Below, one piece after another: positions 25,205 to 34,390 of a stretch of 64,000 bases of DNA; position 1 is the first letter of the stretch; each line of letters opens with the position of its first letter. The notes beneath the pieces were generated by a model, which was given only the letters and a program-made list of their open reading frames with translations, searched no databases and had not been told where the DNA came from. A program made the translations under genes and the position numbers. The stretch covers positions 124,001-188,000 of the forward strand of contig NZ_AUBX01000009.1 of NCBI RefSeq assembly GCF_000429465.1, written 5' to 3'. The stretch comes from Algoriphagus vanfongensis DSM 17529 (lineage in GTDB: Bacteria > Bacteroidota > Bacteroidia > Cytophagales > Cyclobacteriaceae).

Positions 25205-26476
25205 TTATTTTTCCTCTTGAATCTTATCCAGATCAAAAAGATCCGAAATGAATTCGATCATTTCTTCGGCCTCATCTCGTTTGCATGCAGCTTTGAGTTG
25301 GACGACAGGAACTTTGAGGACTTTCTGCATCATGCTTTTGGTGATTTTATCGATCACCTCTATTTCTTTTTCCGAAGCATTTTTCAGAAATCTCGCCAAC
25401 TCTTCCTGTCTGATTTGCTCGAGTGATTGCTTGAGCTTATTGATGGTAGGGGAGACCATCATTTCTTTTTTCCAGCCGGCAAATTCGACAATTGTCTCCT
25501 CGATGATCTGCTCGACTTGAGGGATAGCAGCTAGCCTCTTTTCAAGAGCTTCAGTTGCCTTGCTGGTGATATTGTCTACATTATAAAGTACGACACCCGG
25601 GATTTCCTCTACAGATGTCTCAATGGATCTCGGGACAGAAAGATCAACCAACAATTTATAAGATTGAATTTCAAACTGGCTGATGAGTTCTTTTGTGATG
25701 AAAGGCTCAGATCGTCTGATCGAGCTTACGATCACATCTGCTTCTTGCATTGCTTGGTGACATTCCTGAAAAGGAACCACCTCAAAGCCCATTTCAGCTG
25801 CGATTAGTTCAGCTTTAGATTGAGTTCTGTTAGTGATTTTTACTTTGGCTTCCGGTAGATGCACCATGTTTTTGGCTACATCTTCCCCGATTTCACCTAC
25901 CCCGATCAACAAAATTCTAGGTTGATAGGTATTGGCAGTGAGGCTTTCGATAAGCTCAATGGCCGCATAGGAAAGGGAGGCTGCACCATCGCGGAACGCA
26001 GTTTCCTGAACGATTCGCTTGTTGGTGAAAAAGACCGTATGCATCAATCGATGTAGGAATGGCCCAGCCATATCCAAATCTGCCGAAGCCTGATAAGATC
26101 TTTTGACCTGATTGGAGATCTGAATATCTCCCACTACCTGAGCTTCGAGTCCCATCGCTACTCTGAAGAGTCTAAGAATAGCTTCTTGGTCTTTGTCGAA
26201 AATCTCGAAATATTCAGAGTAGTTGACTACATCTACAATGCCTTTTTCCAGTCCGATCAATTTGATGATTTCGGCACTCAAGTCTAGCTCATGTCGATAA
26301 TAGACTTCTGTCCTATTGCAGGTAGATAGGATCAAAGCATCCTGAAGACTAAAAAATTCTTTGAGTTTCAGGAGTATACTATGGATTGACTGATCGTCTA
26401 AGGCGATCAATTCCCGGATTTGGACGGGAGCAGTTTTATGAGATAAACTTAGGGCTCTAAACTTGTCTAGCATCAT
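25205..26476 (-). CDS. hemA: Glutamyl-tRNA reductase
   Basis: A 423-residue NADPH enzyme that reduces Glu-tRNA to glutamate-1-semialdehyde, the first committed step of the C5 heme pathway. The catalytic Cys lies in STCNRTEVYYRHE. The NADPH domain begins with LLIGVGEIGEDVAKN, and a helical dimerisation domain fills the last 100 residues (KEMMVSPTINKLKQSLEQIR, quoted 20). The gene starts with two consecutive ATG codons. The next enzyme, hemL, is 22 kb away on the plus strand. Confidence 0.95.
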   Translation of the reverse strand: MMLDKFRALSLSHKTAPVQIRELIALDDQSIHSILLKLKEFFSLQDALILSTCNRTEVYYRHELDLSAEIIKLIGLEKGIVDVVNYSEYFEIFDKDQEAILRLFRVAMGLEAQVVGDIQISNQVKRSYQASADLDMAGPFLHRLMHTVFFTNKRIVQETAFRDGAASLSYAAIELIESLTANTYQPRILLIGVGEIGEDVAKNMVHLPEAKVKITNRTQSKAELIAAEMGFEVVPFQECHQAMQEADVIVSSIRRSEPFITKELISQFEIQSYKLLVDLSVPRSIETSVEEIPGVVLYNVDNITSKATEALEKRLAAIPQVEQIIEETIVEFAGWKKEMMVSPTINKLKQSLEQIRQEELARFLKNASEKEIEVIDKITKSMMQKVLKVPVVQLKAACKRDEAEEMIEFISDLFDLDKIQEEK

Positions 26477-26492
26477 GTTTATTCTTGCAATG

Positions 26493-26500
26493 CAAATTTA
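26493..26500 (-). promoter_or_regulatory. Candidate -7 element for hemA
   Basis: On the minus strand TAAATTTG matches TAnnTTTG, 16 bases before the first hemA ATG, so the leader would be about 10 bases. No matching TTG -33 box is seen. Confidence 0.3.
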
Positions 26501-26661
26501 ATAGACTATGCACTGGAATAGGCGTTTTGGTCTTGACTTCAGGAAATTTAGAATTTATCTAAATAATCAAGGTCTTATTTTATGCTACAAAGGTGGCCAG
26601 AATTGCGTTTCAGTGCCAATATTCTTAATTTATAGCGTATAGTTTTTATCTATTGTTTGCT

Positions 26662-27336
26662 ATGAGAAAGCTCCATCGATTTTTTTATAAGTTGAAGCAA
26701 GAGGTAGGGCTTTCCTACCAAGAATCCCGGGGATTTATGGTATTGATTCCAGTTTTGTTCTTATTGCTAATGGGGCAGCTATGGGTGAAAAGTAATGCTT
26801 CGCAAAAAAGCTCAATTTCATCCGTGCAATTGGATTATTTGATTGATTCGTTAAATAAGGCAGGTTTTCAACCAATAACTTCACCGCTCCCATTCAACGA
26901 AGTCAGGGATACCACTCGTTCCAAGTCTAAGTCAGCACTTCAGAAAATACCATTCTCTCAATCAGATTCTGTGACCTTGCAGATTGTACCGGGAATAGGT
27001 CCAGCTTTGGCATCCCGAATTATTAAGTATCGTGAAAGTATAGGTGGTTTTTTTGCACCTAGCCAATTACTGGAGGTGTATGGAATTAGCGCGGAGGTGG
27101 AGCAGCGAATGTGGGAGTACTTTGTTTTTGATGCTGTGATCTCCAAGAGATTGAGGATAAATGAACTCGAGACAGCAGATCTCGCAAAACATCCCTATAT
27201 CGGCTATGGCGAAGCCAAAGTAATAGTAGCATACCGTCAGCAGCATGGACCCTACCTGAAAGCGGAAGATTTGCTACACATCAAAATTTTCACTGAAGAG
27301 TGGGTAAAGAAAATAGCACCTTACTTAGAGTTTTGA
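26662..27336 (+). CDS. Helix-hairpin-helix (ComEA-like) membrane protein
   Basis: A 224-residue protein with one N-terminal membrane segment (FMVLIPVLFLLLMGQLWV) and a C-terminal part containing two helix-hairpin-helix units: LQIVPGIGPALASRIIKYRE near residue 105, and the AKHPYIGYGEAKVIVAYRQ unit near residue 175. This layout is common in Bacteroidota and resembles ComEA DNA receptors used in DNA uptake. A role in binding DNA at the envelope is inferred from the domain only. ATG 26662 is chosen over the TTG at 26653. Other competence genes are not visible in the window. Confidence 0.83.
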   Translation: MRKLHRFFYKLKQEVGLSYQESRGFMVLIPVLFLLLMGQLWVKSNASQKSSISSVQLDYLIDSLNKAGFQPITSPLPFNEVRDTTRSKSKSALQKIPFSQSDSVTLQIVPGIGPALASRIIKYRESIGGFFAPSQLLEVYGISAEVEQRMWEYFVFDAVISKRLRINELETADLAKHPYIGYGEAKVIVAYRQQHGPYLKAEDLLHIKIFTEEWVKKIAPYLEF

Positions 27337-27371
27337 TGGGAGTTTTTTCAAAATACTGAGATATTTGCAGC

Positions 27372-27845
27372 ATGAATTCATCAGATGCAGGAATCAAGCT
27401 GCCGCTATTACAACTCCCCGAAATCACACCCACACTCAGCCAAAAAGATGGTAAGGTTTGGATTTTTGACGCTTTGCGAAAAAAAGATTTGGTGTTGACA
27501 CCGGAGGAGTGGGTCAGACAGCATTGGATTTCTTTTCTGATTCAGCACCAGAGTTTCCCCAAGGGCTTGGTGGGGCTAGAGAAAGGTTTGAAGTACAATC
27601 AGCTTCAAAAGCGAACAGATCTGCTGGTCTATGATCAAGAGGGGAAACCCTACTTACTAATCGAGTGTAAGGCACCTCAAGTCAAACTGAGCCAGAGCAC
27701 GGTGGAGCAGGCTTGCCTGTATCACAGCAGACTCCAAACACGCTTTTTAGTGCTGTCAAATGGCCTGAAACACATTTGCCTTGAATGGGACTCTGAAGTC
27801 AACTCATTTAAGCAACTTAAAACTTTCCCTCCAGCCCCAAATTAG
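27372..27845 (+). CDS. HsdR N-terminal-like (HSDR_N_2) nuclease-fold protein
   Basis: A 157-residue stand-alone protein with the type I restriction HsdR N-terminal fold. The PD-(D/E)XK signature appears as RTDLLVYD followed by YLLIECKAP, with Asp, Glu and Lys at the expected places. No HsdM, HsdS or helicase partner is found nearby, so it is not part of a restriction system here. Such short orphans are a conserved feature of Bacteroidota genomes, often next to DNA-processing genes; the HhH protein is immediately upstream. Its own role is unknown. Confidence 0.83.
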   Translation: MNSSDAGIKLPLLQLPEITPTLSQKDGKVWIFDALRKKDLVLTPEEWVRQHWISFLIQHQSFPKGLVGLEKGLKYNQLQKRTDLLVYDQEGKPYLLIECKAPQVKLSQSTVEQACLYHSRLQTRFLVLSNGLKHICLEWDSEVNSFKQLKTFPPAPN

Positions 27846-27915
27846 TCGTTGATATTTATGATTTTAAGCAGTCATTTTTTAACTTAAAAAAATCGAAAAC
27901 ACTTCTCCTAAACTC

Positions 27916-28632
27916 ATGTCATCGTCCCATTCTAATACACCTTGTGAGCTTTGTGCCAGTAGAAAATATTCGCTAATGGCGGGATTGAGCGACACTCAAA
28001 TCTGCACCATTTCTGATCATAAAAATTTGATTTCACACCGCAAAGGGCAGGTGCTCTATTATGAAAATACCAAGCCGTTGGGGATTTTTTGTATCAATTC
28101 AGGCGTGGTCAAGGTCTATAAAACAGCTTCCAATGGGAAAGAGCAGATTGTACATCTTGCTCAAAAGGGAGATTTTTTGGGTTATGCGGCATTGTTGGGC
28201 GAGGAAAACTATACCAATTCTGCGATGATCGTAGAGGATGCGAAGATTTGCTTTATTCCCAAAGAAGCTTTTCTCACCACCTTGATGACTAATTCTGAAT
28301 TTTTTAAAAGAGTGACTAAGCAGATCTCTCATGAACTCGGTGTCATGGAAGAAAAGCTGACCGATGCCACCCAAAAAAGCGTGAGAGAGCGCTTGGCGTA
28401 TGTGTTGCTCCATTTGGCGAGCTGCTATGGGATCGAAGGTGGAGAAAGTCAAAAAATCGATTTGATTTTGAGTAGAGAGGAAATTGCGGGAATAGTGGGG
28501 ACGGCCACAGAATCTGTTATTCGCTTACTTTCTGAATTTAAAAAAGACGACTTGATCGAGTTTGACGGGAAAAAGATCATCATCAAGGATAAGAGAGGCT
28601 TGGCAAGACTTTCTGATTTTTATGCAGCCTGA
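27916..28632 (+). CDS. Crp/Fnr-family transcription regulator, possibly FNR-like
   Basis: A 238-residue regulator with a cyclic-nucleotide-binding-type beta roll (residues about 35-150) and a C-terminal winged helix (SREEIAGIVGTATESVIRLLSEF quoted in part as IAGIVGTATESVIRLL). The N terminus carries C10-x2-C13, and further cysteines stand at 30, 59 and 112. In Escherichia coli FNR four cysteines hold a 4Fe-4S oxygen sensor, so an iron-sulfur role is possible, but the spacing (CX2CX16C) differs. It precedes the rhodanese, DUF547 and redox-glycosyltransferase genes and could control them. Confidence 0.85.
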   Translation: MSSSHSNTPCELCASRKYSLMAGLSDTQICTISDHKNLISHRKGQVLYYENTKPLGIFCINSGVVKVYKTASNGKEQIVHLAQKGDFLGYAALLGEENYTNSAMIVEDAKICFIPKEAFLTTLMTNSEFFKRVTKQISHELGVMEEKLTDATQKSVRERLAYVLLHLASCYGIEGGESQKIDLILSREEIAGIVGTATESVIRLLSEFKKDDLIEFDGKKIIIKDKRGLARLSDFYAA

Positions 28633-28668
28633 GTAGAACACTCCTAGGTGTATTACAGTTTTCCTTTT

Positions 28669-29181
28669 ATGCTAAAGAATAATCTAGCCCTGTTTACCTC
28701 CAAGATCTCCCTGGTGGTACCAATTCTGTTTTTGATTTATTCGGGATTGGCAGCCCAATCTATTCCTTATCAAGCCATGCTCTCTGTACTGTATGAGGAT
28801 GATTTTCCTGTGATCAAACCAGAAGAAATCAAAGATTTAGGGCAATTTCAGGTATTGGATACGCGAGAAAGGGAGGAATATGAAGTCAGCCATTTGAAAA
28901 ATGCAACTTGGGTGGGATATGAGACATTTCCAGAATTTGATTCTCAGATCTTGGATAGGTCCAAACCGATCTTGGTGTATTGTACGGTAGGAGCTCGATC
29001 TCAGGATATTGGTCAAAAGCTTCAGCAAGAGGGTTTTGAGGTTTACAATCTTTATGGAGGGATTATCCACTGGGTCAATGAAAATCACCCCGTATTTCAA
29101 AATTCTTCAGAGACTCGACAAGTTCACACGTATTCACAAGCTTGGGGGATTTGGCTCAGCAAGGGAGAAAAAGTCTATTGA
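28669..29181 (+). CDS. Exported rhodanese-like protein
   Basis: A 170-residue protein with an N-terminal signal peptide (ISLVVPILFLIYSGLAAQS) and one rhodanese domain. The active-site loop is VYCTVGARSQD, with the Cys nucleophile, and the CH2-like region LLDT-type segment appears as QVLDTREREEYEVSH. Rhodaneses move sulfane sulfur, and this one would act in the periplasm. ATG 28669 gives a clean signal peptide, unlike GTG 28648. The ending HTYSQAWGIWLSKGEKVY is typical of Bacteroidota homologues. Confidence 0.85.
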   Translation: MLKNNLALFTSKISLVVPILFLIYSGLAAQSIPYQAMLSVLYEDDFPVIKPEEIKDLGQFQVLDTREREEYEVSHLKNATWVGYETFPEFDSQILDRSKPILVYCTVGARSQDIGQKLQQEGFEVYNLYGGIIHWVNENHPVFQNSSETRQVHTYSQAWGIWLSKGEKVY

Positions 29182-29250
29182 TTCAGGTTTTTTTCCCGGA
29201 TCTCTGCATCTTCATCTGGTTTTCTGCGTAGGTATCAACTATTCAATTTC

Positions 29251-30009
29251 ATGCGTCACCTCTTTTTTTACTTTCTATTTCTGCTTATTGTCTGCTCTTG
29301 CCAGGGTCAATCTCTGGGGACAGCCGGCAGTACTCCACCCAATCATTCACTTTGGGATCAGTTGCTTTCTAAGCATGTCAAACCTGGAGGAAGAGTAGAT
29401 TATGCCGGTTTTATTCGTGACAAAGAGCAATTGGAATCCTACCTGAAGAGTTTGTCAGAAAATGCCCCAGATCGGAAAACCTGGTCCAGAGAGGATCAAC
29501 TGGCTTATTGGATCAATGCTTACAATGCCTTTACTGTCAAATTGATCGTGGATCATTATCCAATAGAAAGTATTCGAGACTTGGGACCAAAGCTGAAGAT
29601 TCCGTTGGTCAACGACGTGTGGCATTACAAATTTTTTGAAATCGGCGGAAAAGAAACCGATCTAGATGAAATTGAGCATGGAATTTTGAGGAAGGAATTT
29701 GAGGAACCCCGTATTCATTTTGCCATTAATTGTGCCTCCGTATCCTGTCCTCCATTACAGCCTTTTGCTTTTACAGCTGATCAGCTGGAAGCTCAACTGG
29801 AGGCTGTAGCCAAAGAATTTGTCAATGATCCATCTCGCAACCAAATCCAGAAGGATGAAGTGCAGGTATCAGCTATTTTCAATTGGTTTTCCGGGGATTT
29901 TACGAGGGACGGTTCTTTGATTGATTTTCTCAACAGCTATAGCAAAATCCGAATTGACTCGGATGCTAAAGTCACTTATCTGGATTACAATTGGAGTCTG
30001 AATGATTAG
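29251..30009 (+). CDS. DUF547 lipoprotein
   Basis: A 252-residue lipoprotein with the lipobox VCSC (Cys17). The rest is a DUF547 domain, with the typical KHVKPGGRVDYAGF start, AYWINAYNAFTVKLI, and the INCASVSCPPLQPFAF segment containing two cysteines. DUF547 proteins may be papain-like or ligand-binding; no activity is proven. In other bacteria they occur with redox membrane proteins. Here the gene sits 21 bases upstream of the flavin oxidoreductase, which fits that association. Confidence 0.87.
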   Translation: MRHLFFYFLFLLIVCSCQGQSLGTAGSTPPNHSLWDQLLSKHVKPGGRVDYAGFIRDKEQLESYLKSLSENAPDRKTWSREDQLAYWINAYNAFTVKLIVDHYPIESIRDLGPKLKIPLVNDVWHYKFFEIGGKETDLDEIEHGILRKEFEEPRIHFAINCASVSCPPLQPFAFTADQLEAQLEAVAKEFVNDPSRNQIQKDEVQVSAIFNWFSGDFTRDGSLIDFLNSYSKIRIDSDAKVTYLDYNWSLND

Positions 30010-30030
30010 TCTTAATTTGAAAAGGAATTG

Positions 30031-31383
30031 ATGGACTCTACAAGACATATCTTGATCATCGGAAATGGAATAGCCGGTGTGACTTTGGCCCGGCACATTC
30101 GGAAGCGCGATGAGCAGGTCCGAATCACTCTGGTGTCAGGTGAGAGTAAATACTTTTTTTCTCGTACAGCTTTGATGTATGTCTTCATGGGACATATGAA
30201 ATTTGAGCATACACAGCCCTATGAGAATTTTTTTTGGGAAAAGAATAGAATCAACCTCAAGGAAGGCTGGGTAGAATCAGTGGATTTTGATCGCAAGCAA
30301 CTGTCGTTAAAATCTGGGGAATCTTTGTCCTACAATCAATTGGTCATTGCCACGGGGTCCAAACCGAATAAGTTTGGCTGGCCGGGACAAGAGCTACAGG
30401 GAGTGCAAGGTTTGTATTCCAAGCAGGATTTGGAGCTGATGGAAGCCAATACGACATATGTAAAGAGAGCGGTAATCGTAGGAGGCGGACTGATCGGGAT
30501 CGAAATGGCCGAGATGTTAGCCTACAAAAATATTCCAGTTACATTTTTGGTGAGGGAAAAAGGATTCTGGAGAAATGTCTTACCACAGGAAGAGTCAGAG
30601 TTGATCAGTGAACATGTGAAGGAGCATCATATTGATTTGAGGTTGGAGACTGAGCTATCAGAAATCCTGGACGATGGAAATGGCAGAGTAAGAGCCATCA
30701 AAACAAATCAGGGAGAAGAAATCCCCTGCGAATTTGTGGGATTGACTGCCGGTGTGAAGCCAAACGTGGATTTTCTCAAAAATTCCAAATTGGAAGTGAA
30801 TCGTGGAGTCATGGTTAATTCAAGATTTGAAACCAACATCCCTGATGTTTATGCAATTGGTGACTGTGCTGAATTTCAAGAAAAGCCTGCTGCAGATCGG
30901 AAAAATATAGAGCAGGTCTGGTACACCGGGAGGATGCATGGAGAGACATTGGCTTTAACCCTAACTGGTCAAATCACAGAATATCAGCCTGGTGTTTGGT
31001 TTAATTCAGCCAAATTCCTAGACGTGGAATATCAAACCTATGGAATAGTTCCCGCTGATTGGAATGAGGATGATTTTAAAAATTTTTACTGGCAACACCC
31101 GCAAAAAAAGGTAGCCTTTAGAATGCTGATGGATACAGGGGGCAAACTGATAGGTGTTAATAATTTTGGTTTTCGATTGAGCCATGAGTTTTTTGATCGT
31201 GCGATCAAGGAAGGCTGGTCTGGACAGAAAGTAATTGCTCAGTTGAGCAAGGCGAATTTTGACCCGGAGTTTTTCGCTCCTTTCTATATCGAGATTCAGA
31301 AGGAATTTTTGAAACAAATCGGAGGAGATTTCAAGCCAGCCAAACGGACTTTAATTCAAAAGCTATTGGGAGCGAGCGTATGA
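30031..31383 (+). CDS. FAD/NAD(P)-dependent oxidoreductase
   Basis: A 450-residue flavoprotein of the pyridine-nucleotide disulfide-oxidoreductase class II type. The FAD motif is IIGNGIAGVTLA at the N terminus, the NAD(P) motif is IVGGGLIGIEMAE near residue 150, and the second FAD motif is NIPDVYAIGDCAEF. It resembles NirB-type and rubredoxin reductases and has no redox-active CXXC pair. The next gene, a 4Fe-4S membrane protein, overlaps it by 4 bases (ATGA), so the two probably form a NAD(P)H-to-membrane electron path. TTG 30028 was discarded in favour of ATG 30031. Confidence 0.88.
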   Translation: MDSTRHILIIGNGIAGVTLARHIRKRDEQVRITLVSGESKYFFSRTALMYVFMGHMKFEHTQPYENFFWEKNRINLKEGWVESVDFDRKQLSLKSGESLSYNQLVIATGSKPNKFGWPGQELQGVQGLYSKQDLELMEANTTYVKRAVIVGGGLIGIEMAEMLAYKNIPVTFLVREKGFWRNVLPQEESELISEHVKEHHIDLRLETELSEILDDGNGRVRAIKTNQGEEIPCEFVGLTAGVKPNVDFLKNSKLEVNRGVMVNSRFETNIPDVYAIGDCAEFQEKPAADRKNIEQVWYTGRMHGETLALTLTGQITEYQPGVWFNSAKFLDVEYQTYGIVPADWNEDDFKNFYWQHPQKKVAFRMLMDTGGKLIGVNNFGFRLSHEFFDRAIKEGWSGQKVIAQLSKANFDPEFFAPFYIEIQKEFLKQIGGDFKPAKRTLIQKLLGASV

Positions 31384-32924
31384 AAGTGATTCAGAAAATA
31401 GGGTTGTCTTTGTTTTTGATCGGATTAGTGGTCTTTACGGCAATTCCATTCCTAGGCAGCTACCAGCTGAGTCAGGAAATGGTCGAGGTCAATACCAAAG
31501 AGCTCCATCTGGAAAAGATGCAGGAGATCCTGAGTCCGATTTATGATGAGGTTTACTCTTCCAATTTTCAATTTTTAGGTGCATTCAATCAAGAGTTTGG
31601 AGCCTATAATGATGCATTGAAAGCAGAAGGAAAGTGGGATGAGGTTATCTGGGATGATTATAGTTTTCCTCTTGCAAAAGCCGCCTTGAGCAGCCCGGTG
31701 AAAGCAAATCCGTGGTTGTGGATGTCTCTATCTATAGGGTTGGCGGTGCTGGGAGGTCTGGCATACAATCTTCCCAAGTACCAAGGAGAACCAGAAGGAG
31801 TCAAAAACAATGGAATTTTCCATTCTAAAATGAAAAATCGAGGTTGGTTGGGGATTTTGACAGGGACCTATCTGATTCTATTTTATGTGATTCTGTATTG
31901 GTTTCCAGCCTACCTGGTCAATCTGGTTGCGATGGTGGATCCTCTGAGTAGGATTTTATCTGGCAATCCCGCAAGTCAGTGGTTTTTGTATGGATTTGTA
32001 TACACGCTAGCCATTTTGGTGATGGGTATTCGGATGTTTAGAAAATACCGAGGCAATAAATATCAGCAACTTCGAACGGCTTCCGTGATGTTTTTCCAAA
32101 CCGCTTTTGCCTTTTTGATTCCGGAAATCTTGGTTTTGCTGAATCAGCCCTATTTTGATTTCAAAAACATCTGGCCACTGGATTACGATTTTTTCTATTC
32201 TTATCAGTTGGATACCTTCCTTTCCAATGGTTCGGTGGGGATGTTTATGTTGATTTGGGGGATTATGTTGATAATTATTGGCGTACCTCTTTTCACGTAC
32301 TTCTATGGTAAAAGATGGTATTGTAGCTGGGTATGTGGATGTGGTGGACTGGCCGAAACTGTCGGCGACCCTTATCGTCAGCTTTCTGACAAGAGTCTCA
32401 AATCCTGGAAAATAGAAAGATATTTGATCCACGGAGTTTTGGTTTTGGCTGTGGTCATGACTGTGTTGACGATTGCCAATTATTTCTCAGATTTTTGGTT
32501 GCTGGGCGATGTGACCAATCAGCTGCACTCATTTTATGGCTTTGCCATAGGTTCGGCGTTTGCCGGAGTGGTCGGAACGGGGTTTTATCCATTTATGGGG
32601 AATCGGGTTTGGTGCCGATTTGGCTGTCCATTGGCTGCTTATCTGGGGATAGTTCAGCGATTTAAGTCTCGCTTTAGAATCACCACCAATGGAGGACAGT
32701 GTATTTCCTGTGGCAATTGCTCTACCTATTGTGAGATGGGGATCGATGTCAGATGGTATGCTCAAAGAGGTCAAAATATTGTAAGATCCTCCTGCGTGGG
32801 TTGCGGGGTATGCGCTTCGGTCTGTCCGCGTGGTGTATTGAAACTAGAAAATGGTCCAGAAGAAGGCCGCATCAATGAAATGCCGGTGATCATCGGAAAT
32901 GATTCTGTGAAAATCAATGCCTGA
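31380..32924 (+). CDS. NapH/NosR-like 4Fe-4S membrane protein
   Basis: A 514-residue integral membrane protein. The first helix is followed by a loop of about 80 residues and then by five to six further helices. Two conserved cysteine loops lie beside the helices: YCSWVCGCGGLAET and VWCRFGCPLAAYLG, the pattern of NapH/NosR/CcoG proteins. The C terminus holds a ferredoxin-type pair, CISCGNCSTYCEMG and CVGCGVCASVCPRG, giving two 4Fe-4S clusters. It probably passes electrons between the flavoprotein and the quinone pool or periplasm. It overlaps the next glycosyltransferase gene by 8 bases. Confidence 0.88.
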   Translation: MKVIQKIGLSLFLIGLVVFTAIPFLGSYQLSQEMVEVNTKELHLEKMQEILSPIYDEVYSSNFQFLGAFNQEFGAYNDALKAEGKWDEVIWDDYSFPLAKAALSSPVKANPWLWMSLSIGLAVLGGLAYNLPKYQGEPEGVKNNGIFHSKMKNRGWLGILTGTYLILFYVILYWFPAYLVNLVAMVDPLSRILSGNPASQWFLYGFVYTLAILVMGIRMFRKYRGNKYQQLRTASVMFFQTAFAFLIPEILVLLNQPYFDFKNIWPLDYDFFYSYQLDTFLSNGSVGMFMLIWGIMLIIIGVPLFTYFYGKRWYCSWVCGCGGLAETVGDPYRQLSDKSLKSWKIERYLIHGVLVLAVVMTVLTIANYFSDFWLLGDVTNQLHSFYGFAIGSAFAGVVGTGFYPFMGNRVWCRFGCPLAAYLGIVQRFKSRFRITTNGGQCISCGNCSTYCEMGIDVRWYAQRGQNIVRSSCVGCGVCASVCPRGVLKLENGPEEGRINEMPVIIGNDSVKINA

Positions 32925-34389
32925 ATTCATCGCATATCTTTTACTGGGAGTTTACCTTCTGGGAATGACTTTTATATTCATCTATAGTCTGGCCCAAGGA
33001 CATTTATTGCTTCATTTTCTGAAAGCAAAGAAGAAAAAATCTGATCTGAGGACCCTCAAAAATGATTTCCCGAAGGTGACTGTTCAGCTCCCAATATTCA
33101 ATGAGTTGTTTGTAGTGGAGAGACTGATTGATTCGGTGGCGAAACTGAATTATCCCTCTGAAATGCTTGAAATTCAGATTTTGGATGACAGTACTGATGA
33201 GACAGTCCAGATCATTCAGGAAAAAATCAAAGAATATCCGCAGCTTAATTTTCAATACATTCACCGTAGCAATCGACAAGGATTCAAAGCTGGTGCCTTG
33301 AGAGAAGGATTGGACAAAGCTTCTGGGGAGTTTATAGCGATATTTGATGCGGATTTCATTCCCGAGCCGGATTTTTTACTTCATACGTTGCCTTATTTTA
33401 AAGAAGAAAATGTGGGAATGGTACAGTCTCGCTGGACTCATTTGAATGAAAAATATTCGCTGCTCACCAGACTTCAGGCTTTTGCCTTGGATGCTCATTT
33501 TTTGATCGAGCAGATTGGAAGAAATCACCAAGGAGCATTTATCAATTTCAATGGAACTGGGGGGATTTGGAGGAAGCAATGCATCATGGATGCTGGCAAC
33601 TGGCATGACGATACCTTGACTGAAGATTTGGATTTGAGCTATAGAGCTCAGAGAAAAGGGTGGGAGTTTGTATATCGACCGGAAATCAAATCTCCAGCCG
33701 AATTGCCACCCGTCATGTCTGCTATCAAATCTCAGCAATTTAGATGGACCAAAGGGGGAGCGGAGTGTGCGGCTAAGCATGCCTCTAAGGTATTGTCTGA
33801 AAGTCATTCCTTTACGGTGAAGTTTCACGCCATGGCCCATTTGTTCAATAGTACCATTTTCATAGCGGTGCTGCTGGTCAGTTTGAGTAGTTTGGGAGTC
33901 TGGTGGATGGGCTATCAGGGGCTTTTGCCTGAAGTAGGATTAAGAGTTGCAGGTGTGTTTTTGGTTGGTTTTGCATTGATTGCCTTGGTGTATTTGTTTT
34001 CTTACCTCTATCGGGAGGAAAGGAAATCGAAGAGTTTCTTGCAGGCCTTGTTTCTGCTCCCCTTATTTCTATCCGTGTCGATGGGACTAGGGCTTCACAA
34101 TGCACAGGCAGTTTGGGAAGGTCTTTCAGGGAAGAAATCACCCTTTGTGAGAACTCCCAAATTCAACCTTGAGGGAGGAAAAAGCAAGTTGAAAAACAAC
34201 CTCTATCTTACTTTTAAAATGCCTATAACTACTTGGTTTGAAGGTCTTCTATCGCTTGTATTTACAGCGATGGTAGTGATGGCATTTTTCCATCACCATT
34301 ACCTCTTTTTGCCTTTTCATCTGATGTTGGCAATAGGCTATTCCCTTGTATTTATCACATCATTCAAATCCTACGCATTAGGTCGATAA
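32917..34389 (+). CDS. Cellulose synthase-like GT2 membrane glycosyltransferase
   Basis: A 490-residue processive-type GT2. An N-terminal helix (FIAYLLLGVYLLGMTFIFIY) precedes the catalytic domain with VTVQLPIFNE, ILDDSTDET, FDADFIPEP (the DxD motif), TEDLDLSYRAQRKGW and the QQFRWTKGG loop, which is the QXXRW signature of polysaccharide synthases. Four or five C-terminal helices follow. It should polymerise or extend a lipid-linked sugar using a nucleotide sugar. No c-di-GMP-binding PilZ domain is visible. It is cotranscribed with the Fe-S protein before it and the second GT2 after it (1-base gap). Confidence 0.9.
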   Translation: MPEFIAYLLLGVYLLGMTFIFIYSLAQGHLLLHFLKAKKKKSDLRTLKNDFPKVTVQLPIFNELFVVERLIDSVAKLNYPSEMLEIQILDDSTDETVQIIQEKIKEYPQLNFQYIHRSNRQGFKAGALREGLDKASGEFIAIFDADFIPEPDFLLHTLPYFKEENVGMVQSRWTHLNEKYSLLTRLQAFALDAHFLIEQIGRNHQGAFINFNGTGGIWRKQCIMDAGNWHDDTLTEDLDLSYRAQRKGWEFVYRPEIKSPAELPPVMSAIKSQQFRWTKGGAECAAKHASKVLSESHSFTVKFHAMAHLFNSTIFIAVLLVSLSSLGVWWMGYQGLLPEVGLRVAGVFLVGFALIALVYLFSYLYREERKSKSFLQALFLLPLFLSVSMGLGLHNAQAVWEGLSGKKSPFVRTPKFNLEGGKSKLKNNLYLTFKMPITTWFEGLLSLVFTAMVVMAFFHHHYLFLPFHLMLAIGYSLVFITSFKSYALGR

Positions 34390-34390
34390 T

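Noticed and set aside
27372..27845. Type I restriction-modification system
   Set aside because: Only the HsdR N-terminal fold is present in a 157-residue protein; no methylase, specificity subunit or helicase lies within reach.
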